NCBI RefSeq assembly: GCF_902489635.1
Contig: NZ_CABUAN010000008.1
Location: forward strand, 11,679 to 75,678
Length of the DNA stretch: 64,000 nt
Source of the DNA: an uncultured Porphyromonas sp.
GTDB taxonomy: Bacteria; Bacteroidota; Bacteroidia; Bacteroidales; Porphyromonadaceae
Reading direction: 5' to 3'
Within the stretch, counting starts at the first letter, position 1, and every line of letters starts with the position of its first letter. This document shows positions 41,404 to 50,736 of this stretch, piece by piece. Both the position numbers and the translations under genes were made by a program. The notes under the pieces were generated by a model. The model ran no database searches, was not told the origin of the DNA, and worked only from the letters and a program-made list of their open reading frames with translations.

Positions 41404-44001
41404 ATGGCTACATCCAAAGATAAACCGACAAAAAAACGCTCGGCACAGACTCGCAAGCGTACGAACGCATCTAGCAGAAAGGACTCAAACCCCTCTCGCT
41501 CGGTGGGGAGTCGTATGCGCTCGTGGGCGCAGGGCTTACAAAACAATGTCGCCAACAAGCGGTATGGCGAGCTGATCTCGTTTATCTTGGGACTGATCCT
41601 CCTTGCCTTCGTCATATACACCTTGGTGGCTTGTGGCTCCTACCTTATGGTGGGGGCTCGTGACCAGAGCATTGTCACGGAGCTAACGCCTTGGGAGGCA
41701 TTGACACAGACACTCCCCGAGGGGATCGACAGCTCCGTCGCGGAGATACAGAACGTGACTCGTGTACATGGAGCCTATCTAGCACATCGGCTGATGGACG
41801 GCTTCCTCGGCTTCGGTAGCTGGTTCTTGCTCATCTTTGGCATAATCTGCGCCCTGCGTATGATGCGCATCACCAAGCGAGGTAGTCTCATCAAAATAAC
41901 GGTCTATGCCATCTCCCTGAGTCTATGGACGGGCCTCACGGCAGCTGCTATACAAAACATCCTCGGCATGCCCACTTTCTTCCGCTGGGGCGGTGCTTAT
42001 GGCACACTTTGGCTCGACAAGCTACTGCCAGCTATCGGCTGGCTGGGTGTAGCACTGATCCTGCTTGTCTCGATCATTATCCTCATTGTGGTGATACGCT
42101 ATGAGTACCTCCAGTGGATGCGCCGAGCTATCGGTCTAGGCTGGGTCAAGCGTCCTAATCGTCGCCGCACGACCGATAGCTCCCTAGAGAGCATCGAGGA
42201 TGGAGAGGAGCCCACAGGTGAAGAGCCTACAGATACAATTGAAGATGCTGCCCCAGACGATGTGGATGGCGAACCAGACACTGCAGAAGACGATGATGAG
42301 GAGGCACCACTTCCTGCTCCGAGCGTCTTGGCTGCACAGCCTGCACCACGCACCACCTCGCAGACGACTACAAACGCTCCTCAGGCACACCGCGAACCCG
42401 TCTCCACACCAGCTGAAGAGAGCCTCGAGGGTGGCGTCACGGTAACCGTAGCGCAGGGTGATGCCGATTCGCAGGCGGTCGCCGTCGTGCCACAGAGTGA
42501 CACACGTCGTGGAGGATATCAGATGCCTTCGCCAGACCTACTGGCAGATGTCGATCAATCTTCGCAAACGATCGATCGGACTGAGATCAAGGAGATCGAG
42601 CAGCTCATCATCGAGAAGCTCAGCGATCTGGGCATCGGACTAGAACCGGTCGAAGTGACCATCGGACCGACCGTGACGCTCTACGAATTTAAGCTAGACC
42701 CTAAGGTTAAGGTCAACCGCATCCGCAGCCTTGAGGACGATATAGCGATGAAGGTAGAGAGCATCGGCGGAATCCGTATCATTGCCCCGATGCCTGGACG
42801 TGGCACCATCGGTATCGAGGTGCCAAACCGCAACCCACGCACCGTCGGTATGAAGGCGCTGATCACTTCGCAGAAGTTTATCACGACCGATATGAAGCTC
42901 CCGATAGCCATCGGGCGAACCATCACGAACGATGTCTACCTCTTTGACCTCTCCAAGATGCCGCACCTCCTAATCGCCGGTGCTACGGGTCAGGGTAAGA
43001 GTGTCGGTCTCAATGCGCTCATCACTTCACTCCTATATAATAAGCGTCCGGAGGAACTCAAGCTGATCCTCATCGACCCGAAGATGCTAGAGTTTAGCAT
43101 CTACGAGAGCATCGGTCGTCACTTCCTGACGAAGCTCGAGGACGAGGAGAAGTATATCATCACCGACACAACCAAGGCACTCCCCGTCCTAGAGTCTCTC
43201 TGCGTGGATATGGACGGGCGCTACGAATTGCTCGCGCGTGCTAAGGTGCGCAACATCGCAGAGTACAACAAGCTCTTCCGTCAGGGGCATCTACGTGAGG
43301 AGGATGGCTTCGTCTTCCTCCCCTACTTGGTGCTCATCGTCGATGAGTTTGCCGACCTCATCATGACCACAGGACGAGCCATCGAGAAGCCTATCGCTCG
43401 TCTAGCCCAGAAGGCGCGTGCAGCGGGTATCCACATCGTCCTAGCGACACAGCGTCCTAGTACAGATGTGATCACTGGTCTGATCAAGGCGAACTTCCCC
43501 TCACGTATCGCCTTCAAGGTCTCCTCGCAGGTGGACTCTCGCACCATCCTCGACACTAAGAGTGCCAAGGATCTCATCGGACGTGGCGATATGCTTATCA
43601 ACGACGGCAAGGAGATGCGACGCATCCAGTGTGCCTTCATTGACACACCTGAGACGGAGCGCATCGTGGATCACATATCTCGTCAGCCCTATCCGACAGT
43701 GCCTTACTTGCTGCCTGAGCCTCCTGCCACAGAGGGCGCGGCTGGAACTGCTGGTTCTGGAGGTGGTGGCGCGACCGAGCGCGACCCGCTCTTTGAGGAG
43801 GTGGCTCGCCACGTCGTACAGATGCAGCAGGGATCGACGAGCAACATACAGCGACGCTTTAACATCGGGTACAACCGAGCTGGCCGCATTATGGATCAGC
43901 TCTACGAGTGCGGTATCGTGTCGGCACAAGATGGTAGCAAGCCTCGCCAAGTGCTGATCGCTGATGAGACAACGCTCGATCAACTCCTAGACACTTTCTA
44001 A
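41404..44001 (+). CDS. ftsK: DNA translocase FtsK
   Basis: FtsK pumps chromosome termini through the closing septum and activates XerCD recombination at dif. Four membrane helices (about residues 50-230) are followed by a Ser/Glu/Asp-rich linker (about 255-375), then the alpha-beta motor with Walker A GATGQGKSVGLNALI and Walker B LVLIVDEFADLIM, and a C-terminal winged-helix gamma domain (QRRFNIGYNRAGRIMDQLYE) that reads KOPS-type sites. I place the start at ATG 41404 (MATSKDKPTKK), giving 865 residues, because a promoter box lies within the longer open frame. It is followed by a lolA-like gene after 11 nt, a common Bacteroidetes arrangement. Confidence 0.93.
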   Translation: MATSKDKPTKKRSAQTRKRTNASSRKDSNPSRSVGSRMRSWAQGLQNNVANKRYGELISFILGLILLAFVIYTLVACGSYLMVGARDQSIVTELTPWEALTQTLPEGIDSSVAEIQNVTRVHGAYLAHRLMDGFLGFGSWFLLIFGIICALRMMRITKRGSLIKITVYAISLSLWTGLTAAAIQNILGMPTFFRWGGAYGTLWLDKLLPAIGWLGVALILLVSIIILIVVIRYEYLQWMRRAIGLGWVKRPNRRRTTDSSLESIEDGEEPTGEEPTDTIEDAAPDDVDGEPDTAEDDDEEAPLPAPSVLAAQPAPRTTSQTTTNAPQAHREPVSTPAEESLEGGVTVTVAQGDADSQAVAVVPQSDTRRGGYQMPSPDLLADVDQSSQTIDRTEIKEIEQLIIEKLSDLGIGLEPVEVTIGPTVTLYEFKLDPKVKVNRIRSLEDDIAMKVESIGGIRIIAPMPGRGTIGIEVPNRNPRTVGMKALITSQKFITTDMKLPIAIGRTITNDVYLFDLSKMPHLLIAGATGQGKSVGLNALITSLLYNKRPEELKLILIDPKMLEFSIYESIGRHFLTKLEDEEKYIITDTTKALPVLESLCVDMDGRYELLARAKVRNIAEYNKLFRQGHLREEDGFVFLPYLVLIVDEFADLIMTTGRAIEKPIARLAQKARAAGIHIVLATQRPSTDVITGLIKANFPSRIAFKVSSQVDSRTILDTKSAKDLIGRGDMLINDGKEMRRIQCAFIDTPETERIVDHISRQPYPTVPYLLPEPPATEGAAGTAGSGGGGATERDPLFEEVARHVVQMQQGSTSNIQRRFNIGYNRAGRIMDQLYECGIVSAQDGSKPRQVLIADETTLDQLLDTF

Positions 44002-44012
44002 ACGGTAATCAA

Positions 44013-44702
44013 ATGAGACCAAACCTCTCCTTATCATACCAGCGACACTCTGCGCCCTTTGCAATGCGTCTCCTGAGTTCGCTCTTCGCTCTGTTCCTGT
44101 GTGGTGCTTTTGCCATAGCACCTCTGCAAGGACAGCGCAAAGCGGTCTTTGACCTAAACAAAGCACTCCAACAGTTCGAGCAGCAGGTCAAAAAAGGGGT
44201 CGCTATCACCTTTACCCTAACCTCTCAAGGCGCAAAGCCTCAGGAGGGCTACACATGGCTCTACGGGCGTCGCTTTATGCTCAGTATGCCCGGCATGGAG
44301 GTGGCCTTCGACGGCTCGACACTGCGCATCATCAATCAGAGCGAGCGCACCTACACCTTGATGACTCCCTCTGAGCAAGACCTCACGGCGATGAATCCGC
44401 TCGCTTATATACAGCAGACCTCGCAGCGATACCGCATCACCGAGCGCAAGAGTCCTCGAGGCACGGTCATTTACCGCTTTGTCCCCACACAGGGTACCAA
44501 CGTACTCGCAGGAGTCAAGTACTATGAGGTGACATTTGACCAGCAGAGTCAGGCTCCTAAGCGAGTCGATCTCTACTTTGACCTAGGCGAGCAGGTCTCT
44601 TACACCATTCACAAGATACAGCCGAAGGTGCATATTACGTCACAATCCTTTACCTTTGCACCGCAAGAATACAAATCGCTTGAGGTCGTAGACCTACGCT
44701 AG
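44013..44702 (+). CDS. LolA-like outer-membrane lipoprotein carrier protein
   Basis: LolA carries lipoproteins across the periplasm to the outer membrane. A signal peptide (MRLLSSLFALFLCGAFAIAP, cleaved near LQGQ) precedes a beta-rich domain with LEM-type features (LYGRRFMLSMPGMEVAFDG; YTLMTPSEQDLTAMNPLAYI). Length is 229 residues from the ATG at 44013 or 212 from ATG 44064, which starts directly at the signal peptide; I cannot decide between them. It lies 11 nt after ftsK. The divergent Bacteroidetes LolA group fits best. Confidence 0.78.
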   Translation: MRPNLSLSYQRHSAPFAMRLLSSLFALFLCGAFAIAPLQGQRKAVFDLNKALQQFEQQVKKGVAITFTLTSQGAKPQEGYTWLYGRRFMLSMPGMEVAFDGSTLRIINQSERTYTLMTPSEQDLTAMNPLAYIQQTSQRYRITERKSPRGTVIYRFVPTQGTNVLAGVKYYEVTFDQQSQAPKRVDLYFDLGEQVSYTIHKIQPKVHITSQSFTFAPQEYKSLEVVDLR

Positions 44703-44728
44703 GCCCCTCGCGATCCACACAATAAACT

Positions 44729-45076
44729 ATGTACATACAGGTACTCAAATCTAAGATCCATCGTGTCCGGGTCACACAGGCTGACCTCAACTACGTGGGT
44801 AGTATCACCATCGACCGCACCCTCATGGATGCCGTGGGCATACTACCAGGAGAGCGCGTACAGGTGGTAGACTGCAACAACGGCAACCGCCTCGACACCT
44901 ACGTCATCGCGGGTGAGCCCGACAGCGGGGTCATCTGTCTCAATGGTCCCGCAGCTCGTCTCGTACAGCCTGACGACATCGTCATCATCATGTCTTACGC
45001 TCTTATGGACTACGACGAGGCTCGCACCTTCCAGCCTAAGATCATCTTCCCCGATAGCGACACGAATCGTCTATAA
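44729..45076 (+). CDS. panD: Aspartate 1-decarboxylase
   Basis: PanD makes beta-alanine for pantothenate and coenzyme A. It is translated as a pro-enzyme and self-cleaves at Gly-Ser; the site here is YVGSITID, with Ser25 becoming the pyruvoyl group. [33 protein letters not shown] and [12 protein letters not shown] match the family, and 115 residues is the usual length. It lies 26 nt after the lolA-like gene and 21 nt before ffh. Confidence 0.95.
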   Translation: MYIQVLKSKIHRVRVTQADLNYVGSITIDRTLMDAVGILPGERVQVVDCNNGNRLDTYVIAGEPDSGVICLNGPAARLVQPDDIVIIMSYALMDYDEARTFQPKIIFPDSDTNRL

Positions 45077-45097
45077 ACCTCTCATCATCTCAGCAAC

Positions 45098-46438
45098 ATG
45101 TTTGAAAATCTAAGCGAACGCCTAGAGCGTTCATTCAAAATACTCAAAGGACAAGGGAGTATTACCGAAATAAACGTCGCCGAAACGCTCAAGGATGTAC
45201 GCCGCGCCCTACTCGATGCCGACGTCAACTACAACGTAGCACGAGACTTCACCAACCAAGTCAAGGAGAAGGCTCTCGGTCAGAACGTCCTCACGGCGGT
45301 CAATCCGGGGCAGATGATGGTCAAGATCGTCCATGACGAGCTGGCCACACTAATGGGTAGTGAGGCGGTGGCGATCAACCTCAAGGGCAGCCCCGCCATC
45401 ATCCTCATGTCAGGACTGCAGGGCTCTGGTAAGACAACCTTCTCAGGCAAGCTCGCCAATATGCTCAAGAAGCAGGAGCAGCGCAAGCCACTCCTCGTAG
45501 CGTGTGACGTATACCGTCCCGCTGCTATTCAGCAGCTACACGTACTGGGCGAGCAGATCGGCGTAACCGTCTACAGCGAGCCGGACAGCAAAGATCCCGT
45601 ACAGATCGCCCGCAATGCGATAGCCCATGCCCAGCAAGAGGGCCTAGACACCGTCATCATCGATACCGCAGGTCGTCTGGCGGTCGATGAGGAGATGATG
45701 AATGAGATCAGCAGCATCAAGGAGGCGATCCGACCCGACGAGACCCTTTTCGTCGTAGACTCCATGACTGGTCAGGATGCGGTCAATACGGCAGCCGAGT
45801 TTGACAAGCGACTCGACTTCGACGGTGTGATCCTCACCAAGCTCGATGGTGACTCTCGTGGTGGTGCTGCGCTCTCTATACGCAGTGTCGTCAATAAGCC
45901 GATCAAGTTCGTCGGTACAGGCGAGAAGATGGAGGCGCTGCAGGTCTTCCACCCCTCACGTATGGCCGATCGTATCCTCGGCATGGGTGATATCGTCTCA
46001 CTCGTCGAGCGTGCGCAGCAGCAGTACGACGAAGAGGAGGCAAAGCGTCTAGAGGCAAAGATCGCTAAGAACCAATTTGACTTCGACGACTTCCTCGCGC
46101 AGATCGCTCAGATCAAGAAGATGGGTAACCTCAAGGATCTCGTCTCTATGATCCCTGGCGTCGGCAAGATGGTCAAAGACCTAGACATCAGCAACGACGC
46201 CTTCAAGGGTATCGAGGCGATCATCCACTCCATGACCCCCGAGGAGCGCGCCAAGCCTAGTCTCCTCGATGGTTCACGCCGCAAGCGCATCGCCGACGGT
46301 AGTGGCACTTCCGTTGCAGAGGTCAATAGGCTCATCCAGCAGTTTGACCAGGTCAGCAAGGTCATGCGCAAGATGCAGAGCGGTGGCCTCGGTCGTGCAC
46401 AAGCAAGGAAGCAAAAGAGAAATAATAGGCGTCGCTAA
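45098..46438 (+). CDS. ffh: Signal recognition particle protein Ffh
   Basis: Ffh binds SRP RNA and nascent signal sequences and targets ribosomes to the membrane with FtsY. The N domain (about 1-85) leads into the GTPase domain with GLQGSGKTTFSGKLA, DTAGRL and TKLDGDSRGGAALS. The C-terminal M domain has the RNA-binding SGTSVAEVNRLIQQF and the Met-containing MRKMQSGG. Length is 446 residues. A strong terminator follows. The SRP RNA gene was not found in this window. Confidence 0.96.
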   Translation: MFENLSERLERSFKILKGQGSITEINVAETLKDVRRALLDADVNYNVARDFTNQVKEKALGQNVLTAVNPGQMMVKIVHDELATLMGSEAVAINLKGSPAIILMSGLQGSGKTTFSGKLANMLKKQEQRKPLLVACDVYRPAAIQQLHVLGEQIGVTVYSEPDSKDPVQIARNAIAHAQQEGLDTVIIDTAGRLAVDEEMMNEISSIKEAIRPDETLFVVDSMTGQDAVNTAAEFDKRLDFDGVILTKLDGDSRGGAALSIRSVVNKPIKFVGTGEKMEALQVFHPSRMADRILGMGDIVSLVERAQQQYDEEEAKRLEAKIAKNQFDFDDFLAQIAQIKKMGNLKDLVSMIPGVGKMVKDLDISNDAFKGIEAIIHSMTPEERAKPSLLDGSRRKRIADGSGTSVAEVNRLIQQFDQVSKVMRKMQSGGLGRAQARKQKRNNRRR

Positions 46439-46467
46439 GCCTCACAAATAGAGGAAGCAGCACACGC

Positions 46468-46519
46468 AAGAGACGCATCGTCCCCGTCAGCAGATGAAGG
46501 CGGTGCGTCTCTTGCTTTT
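46468..46519 (+). terminator. Terminator after ffh
   Basis: AAGAGACGCA and TGCGTCTCTT form a perfect 10-bp stem with a 26-base loop, followed by GCTTTTA. It lies 29 nt after the ffh stop. A variant promoter box, TACCCTTG, follows at 46534-46541. Confidence 0.75.
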
Positions 46520-46576
46520 ATCTAATTCGTTTAGTACCCTTGCTTTACACTTACACGCAAACGTATCTACAATCCT

Positions 46577-47694
46577 ATGAAACGCATTCTTCCCTTACTC
46601 ATGTGCATTGCTCTTATGGTCTCTTGCAAATCTTCAGAGCCTAACCCTACGGAGTGTGAGACATACAGAGCCACATTCAGAGCTACCCCAAACTCATTCC
46701 CTGGAAAGGGTGGAGCAGGTCATATAGAGGGTATCCTCGAGCAGATCGGTTCCGATGGCGAGGCCATCAATCAGAGACGACTCAAGGCAGACGAATTTAC
46801 CATCAGCCTCAAGGAGGGCGACGCCTCTGAGATCATCATCGACAATGCTCAGAAGAGCTTCGTCGTAAAGGAGGGCAGCGATGAAGTAGATTTCATACTC
46901 GAGGCTGTCGTAACAGCCCACCCCGGTCCCACACAGCTGATCACCATACACCGTGAGGCTGGTCAGCTATAGCTCCCGTTAGCCTATGTGACCGAGTACG
47001 ATGTCAATCCAGCTGGCGATGCCTTTGTAACCACCCAGGCCAACAACATCTGTGGTTACTTCACATTCCCAGAGGCTGTTGAGAAGTTTGCCTCGATCAC
47101 GATCGCTGGCAAGCAGTATCACCTTCCCACGATAGCTGAGTGGCAGGCCATCGTGCCCCGATACAGAGGTATGCCAAACTTCGTTGAGTTTGACCACGAT
47201 TGTGACTTCCGCGATGTCGAGGAGACCGTTATGGTCCGTGGTACAGAGATCACCTCTACAAACGATTACTACTCCGCATCTACTGGCAAGATAAAGGGCA
47301 CCTACGCTATCCGCTTTAAGGGTACCGACCTACTCTCAGCATGGAGATATGAATACATCGTCAACCCCGATGATGATAGCCAGTGAGCATGATGATGAAG
47401 ATAACATGCCGACCCGTATCAAGGACGGCGAGCATCGAGGAGGTCTCTCAGCCAGCATTTTGGGAGCCTACCGCAGAGGACATCGTACGCATCTTCTCCT
47501 CTTGTGGCTGGAAGCGTTACGATGAGCAGAGTGGCAAGGACTCTATCCGTCTCATGAAGACCAGCGGATACTACTGGGCCGTCGATCAGGAAAACAATGA
47601 TCGTGGCTGGCGTATGGGCTACTATAGCCACTGTGCCGACTCTGGGAATAGTAACCCCAAGACCTGTGGCTTCACCATCAAACTATTTAAGTAA
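46577..47694 (+). pseudogene. Broken surface lipoprotein gene (in-frame stop plus frameshift)
   Basis: Three adjoining open stretches belong to one former gene. The first (to 46972) begins with a lipoprotein signal, CIALMVSC. It ends in an in-frame TAG at 46970-46972, after which the same frame continues as LPLAYVTEYDVNPAGDAF. The frame then closes at 47386, while the expected continuation (MMMKITCRPVS and on to the C-terminus at 47694) is read in another frame, so an indel lies near 47370-47395. The central segment (GYFTFPEAVEKFASITIAGK, then QYHLPTIAEWQAIVP) resembles Bacteroidetes surface lipoproteins with a FISUMP-like fold; that family call is uncertain. A functional copy would have about 370 residues. 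Confidence 0.8.
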
Positions 47695-47813
47695 GCAACC
47701 GGCTCACACCTCCTCGGGGATGCTCGGATAGAGTTTCGTTAAGAGTGCATTCTCCCCGTCAATAGTTACAGTGTCAGTACTTTGACATCAATACACGTCT
47801 CGAGGCTCCACAA

Positions 47814-47852
47814 CGGACGCACCAACGAGTTGTATTCGAGCCGTGCGTCCTT
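47814..47852 (+). terminator. Hairpin terminator after the broken lipoprotein gene
   Basis: CGGACGCAC-type arm GGACGCAC (47815-47822) pairs with GTGCGTCC (47843-47850), with a short T stretch after it. It is 120 nt downstream of the old C-terminus. Confidence 0.5.
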
Positions 47853-47912
47853 ACAGATTGTTACTCGTGAGACTTGCGAAGTTGAGGTCGTACAGCAATA
47901 GTTTTTTATTCG

Positions 47913-47920
47913 TATCTTTG
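47913..47920 (+). promoter_or_regulatory. -7 promoter box for the C1 peptidase
   Basis: TATCTTTG matches TAnnTTTG, preceded by a T-rich stretch. It is 62 nt before the chosen ATG and overlaps a spurious upstream GTG start. Confidence 0.6.
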
Positions 47921-47982
47921 TGACGGTCTTCACGACCGCTTCACTGACAATTCATTTTCTAACTATAAAACAGGAACAAGCT

Positions 47983-49179
47983 ATGAGACAAATCTCTCTA
48001 CTCCTTATCGCACTACTCTCGAGTCTCGTCATGGTCGCTCAGGCTCCCAAGACAGAAGGCGAGAGCAACGAGTTTACTATCATCAAGCAGCTACCCATCA
48101 CCTCTATCAAGGATCAGGCAAACAGTGGTACCTGCTGGTCTTACTCTACGACTGGCTTCCTCGAGTCTGAGATCCTTCGCAAGGGTGGTCCCGAGGTAGA
48201 CCTTTCCGATATGTTTGTCGTCAATCACACTTATCGTGACAAAGCGGAGAAGTATGTACGCCTACATGGCAAGGGCAACCTCGCTCAGGGAGGTTCTTTC
48301 TACGACGTGCTCTACGTATTCGACAACTACGGAGCTGTTCCCGAGGAGCTCATGACTGGTCTCAACTATGGCACAAAAAAGAACGCCCACAGCGAGCTAG
48401 AGGCTGTCCTCAAGGGGATGCTCGACGCTGTCGTTGAGAACCACAATGGTCGTCTCTCCACAGCGTGGAAGAGTGCTTACGACAAGGTTGTAGACACCTA
48501 TCTAGGCGAGCTTCCTAAGGAGTTTACTTACAACGGCAAGCGCTACACGCCCAAGAGCTTTGCAGAGAGCCTCGGCATCAAGGCTAGTGACTATGTCTCA
48601 CTGACGAGCTACACACACCACCCCTTCTACACCGCCTTCCCCATCGAGATCGAGGACAACTGGCGCTGGTCTAGCTCATGGAACCTCCCCATCGACGAGC
48701 TCATGCAGGTTATCGACAACGCTATCGTCAATGGCTACCCCATCGCTTGGGGTGCTGACGTCAGCGAGGTAGGCTTCACACGTGACGGTATCGGCGTACT
48801 AGCTGACGTAGATGCTATCGAGACGAAGGGCTCTGACCAGGCACGTTGGGTCGGCCTGAGCTACAGCGACAAGGCTGCTGAGGTCCGTCGTATGATCAAT
48901 AGCGCTGACTGCCCCGAGATCGAGCCTACACAGGAGTTCCGTCAGGAGGGCTTCGACAACTTCACCCTCACCGACGACCATGGTATGGTTATAATCGGTA
49001 AGGCTAAGAACCAGAATGGTCGTATCTTCTATATGATCAAGAACTCTTGGGGTGAGACCGGTAAGTACAATGGTATCTGGTACGTATCTAAGAACTACGT
49101 AGCAGGCCGCACGATGAATATCGTCGTACACCGTGACGCTATCCCCGCAGCTATTGCTAAGAAGCTCGGTCTGAAGTAA
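47983..49179 (+). CDS. Secreted C1-family cysteine peptidase (bleomycin hydrolase/PepC type)
   Basis: The 398-residue protein begins with a signal peptide (MRQISLLLIALLSSLVMVAQ), so it acts in the periplasm or outside. The papain-like triad is visible: Cys in DQANSGTCWSYS, His in TDDHGMVIIG, Asn in IKNSWGETG. The insertions between the Cys and His parts fit the bleomycin hydrolase/aminopeptidase C branch. The ATG at 47983 is chosen because the promoter box at 47913-47920 overlaps the longer frame. A strong terminator follows. Aminopeptidase or peptide-processing activity fits an asaccharolytic, peptide-feeding lifestyle, which is inference. Confidence 0.88.
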   Translation: MRQISLLLIALLSSLVMVAQAPKTEGESNEFTIIKQLPITSIKDQANSGTCWSYSTTGFLESEILRKGGPEVDLSDMFVVNHTYRDKAEKYVRLHGKGNLAQGGSFYDVLYVFDNYGAVPEELMTGLNYGTKKNAHSELEAVLKGMLDAVVENHNGRLSTAWKSAYDKVVDTYLGELPKEFTYNGKRYTPKSFAESLGIKASDYVSLTSYTHHPFYTAFPIEIEDNWRWSSSWNLPIDELMQVIDNAIVNGYPIAWGADVSEVGFTRDGIGVLADVDAIETKGSDQARWVGLSYSDKAAEVRRMINSADCPEIEPTQEFRQEGFDNFTLTDDHGMVIIGKAKNQNGRIFYMIKNSWGETGKYNGIWYVSKNYVAGRTMNIVVHRDAIPAAIAKKLGLK

Positions 49180-49203
49180 TCCGACCCCGCTACATAATTA
49201 GAG

Positions 49204-49249
49204 AGTCCCCACACCAGTCCCAAAGGCTGACGTGGGGGCTTTTCTTTTT
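49204..49249 (+). terminator. Terminator after the C1 peptidase
   Basis: AGTCCCCAC and GTGGGGGCT pair around a 19-base loop, followed by TTTTCTTTTT. This is one of the clearest terminators in the window. Confidence 0.85.
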
Positions 49250-49531
49250 AGGATCCACCTACACGGCAAACTCTTTTGGTCCTCGACCATGTTCCGTCTC
49301 AACAATAATTCTGGCTCGGAATCGTTCACTTATTGTCAGTCTGAGGGGTCAAACGGCATAAATTCGTCGAGCTAAAATTTGGCTGTTTCGAAATTTATTC
49401 CGACCTTTGGCGGGAAAGTAGGTATTGTTTTCTACCGTAAGTGACGGGCACAAGAGACACTATCTACTGTATATCAGTTTTTTAATACACAAACTATCGA
49501 CAGAAGCACATCATTTATCAATCTAGACTTT
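49250..49531. other. Gap upstream of the M23 gene, no recognised element
   Basis: With the terminator this gap is about 350 bases. It is AT-rich toward its right half (TTTTTTAATACACAAAC near 49480) and presumably holds the M23 gene promoter, but no clean TAnnTTTG box was found. No palindrome array or MITE is present. Confidence 0.35.
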
Positions 49532-50578
49532 ATGACAAGTAAGAGAAAAAGCTTTGTCGCCTTCGTGGGGCTCATCTTTGTAGCCTGTGTTCAGCTGGCT
49601 GCAGCACCATCGCCCCAACAGAAGAGCACGCGACCGCCACTGAAATCAGTGTCTCCTACGAGGGTTGTAACATCACGTGACTCCCTACTGAATAGGAATT
49701 GGCTGGCAGATGGGTACACTATAGAGACGGCAAAAGATGCCGGTACACGTATATCCAGCGCTGAGATGGAGCGCGCACTCGAGAGAGAGGCTCTCGAATA
49801 CCCTGCAATAGATCTATATGGCGAAGACTCGTGGACTGACTGGGTAAACCCCTTTGCGGGTAAAAGTAGCCCACGTATCCCCGCTACATATAACATCGAC
49901 TGCTCGGGCTTCGTCATGCCTCTAGAGGGTACGATGCGTGTCACATCCAATTATGGTTACCGCGCTCGCTATCGTCGCGAGCACAAGGGCATAGACCTAG
50001 CACTTCGCACAGGCGATGACGTACGAGCTGCCTTCGATGGCAAGGTGCGCATCCGTGGCTATGAGCGTGGTGGCTATGGCAACTACATCGTCATTCGTCA
50101 CCCCAACGGTCTCGAGACCGTCTACGGACACATGAGTCGTTGCATCGCCAAGGAGGGACAGATCGTCCGGGCTGGCGAGGTCATCGGCAAGGGCGGCAGC
50201 ACAGGTCGTAGCACAGGACCACACCTGCACTTTGAGACCCGCTTCCTAGGCATCGATATCAACCCCGCTAGGATCATTGACTTCGAGGTAGGAGCACCCC
50301 AGAGCGACTACTACACCTTTGTCGCTCCTAAGGGATATAAGACCTATGCCTACGAGGATGGAAACGCTCAGAGCAAGGCTGATGATGCTAAGTACAAGGC
50401 TAAAGTGAAGAGAAACCGTTCCAACGCATCGCACACGCCTCGTATATATCGTGTCAAGAAGGGGGACACCCTCTCGAACATTGCTAAGAAGACGGGTGTC
50501 TCGGTGAGCCGCCTCTGCAAGGCAAACAATATGTCCTCACGAGCTACGCTGCGCCCAGGTCAAGCACTGAAATATTAG
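49532..50578 (+). CDS. Secreted M23 (LytM-type) peptidase-like protein with LysM domain
   Basis: M23 proteins cleave peptidoglycan cross-bridges or, if degenerate, activate amidases. A signal peptide (residues about 6-26) leads into a linker and the M23 domain (about 130-250). The zinc ligands look intact: HKGIDLA supplies His and Asp, and GPHLHFE supplies the HxH pair; YGHMSR is the further conserved His. A basic linker (KYKAKVKRNRSN) precedes one C-terminal LysM repeat (YRVKKGDTLSNIAKKTGVSV), which binds glycan. Length is 348 residues. It acts in the periplasm, probably in cell separation or wall remodelling. Confidence 0.9.
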   Translation: MTSKRKSFVAFVGLIFVACVQLAAAPSPQQKSTRPPLKSVSPTRVVTSRDSLLNRNWLADGYTIETAKDAGTRISSAEMERALEREALEYPAIDLYGEDSWTDWVNPFAGKSSPRIPATYNIDCSGFVMPLEGTMRVTSNYGYRARYRREHKGIDLALRTGDDVRAAFDGKVRIRGYERGGYGNYIVIRHPNGLETVYGHMSRCIAKEGQIVRAGEVIGKGGSTGRSTGPHLHFETRFLGIDINPARIIDFEVGAPQSDYYTFVAPKGYKTYAYEDGNAQSKADDAKYKAKVKRNRSNASHTPRIYRVKKGDTLSNIAKKTGVSVSRLCKANNMSSRATLRPGQALKY

Positions 50579-50736
50579 CACACATAATTTGAGATCTCTC
50601 CCAGCTGTTTTAATCTAAAAGCGGGTGCATCGCCACCCCTCTGAGAGAGACAGACATAACTTATGAAGTAACTTAAGAGAGCAAGGTGAGTCTTCGGAAG
50701 CACTTTGCTCTCGTCACATTTGATCCGTCCATACCG

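Noticed and set aside
46970..47395. Programmed readthrough or frameshifting in the lipoprotein gene
   Set aside because: No slippery heptamer with a downstream pseudoknot or other recoding signal was seen at either lesion; ordinary decay is simpler.
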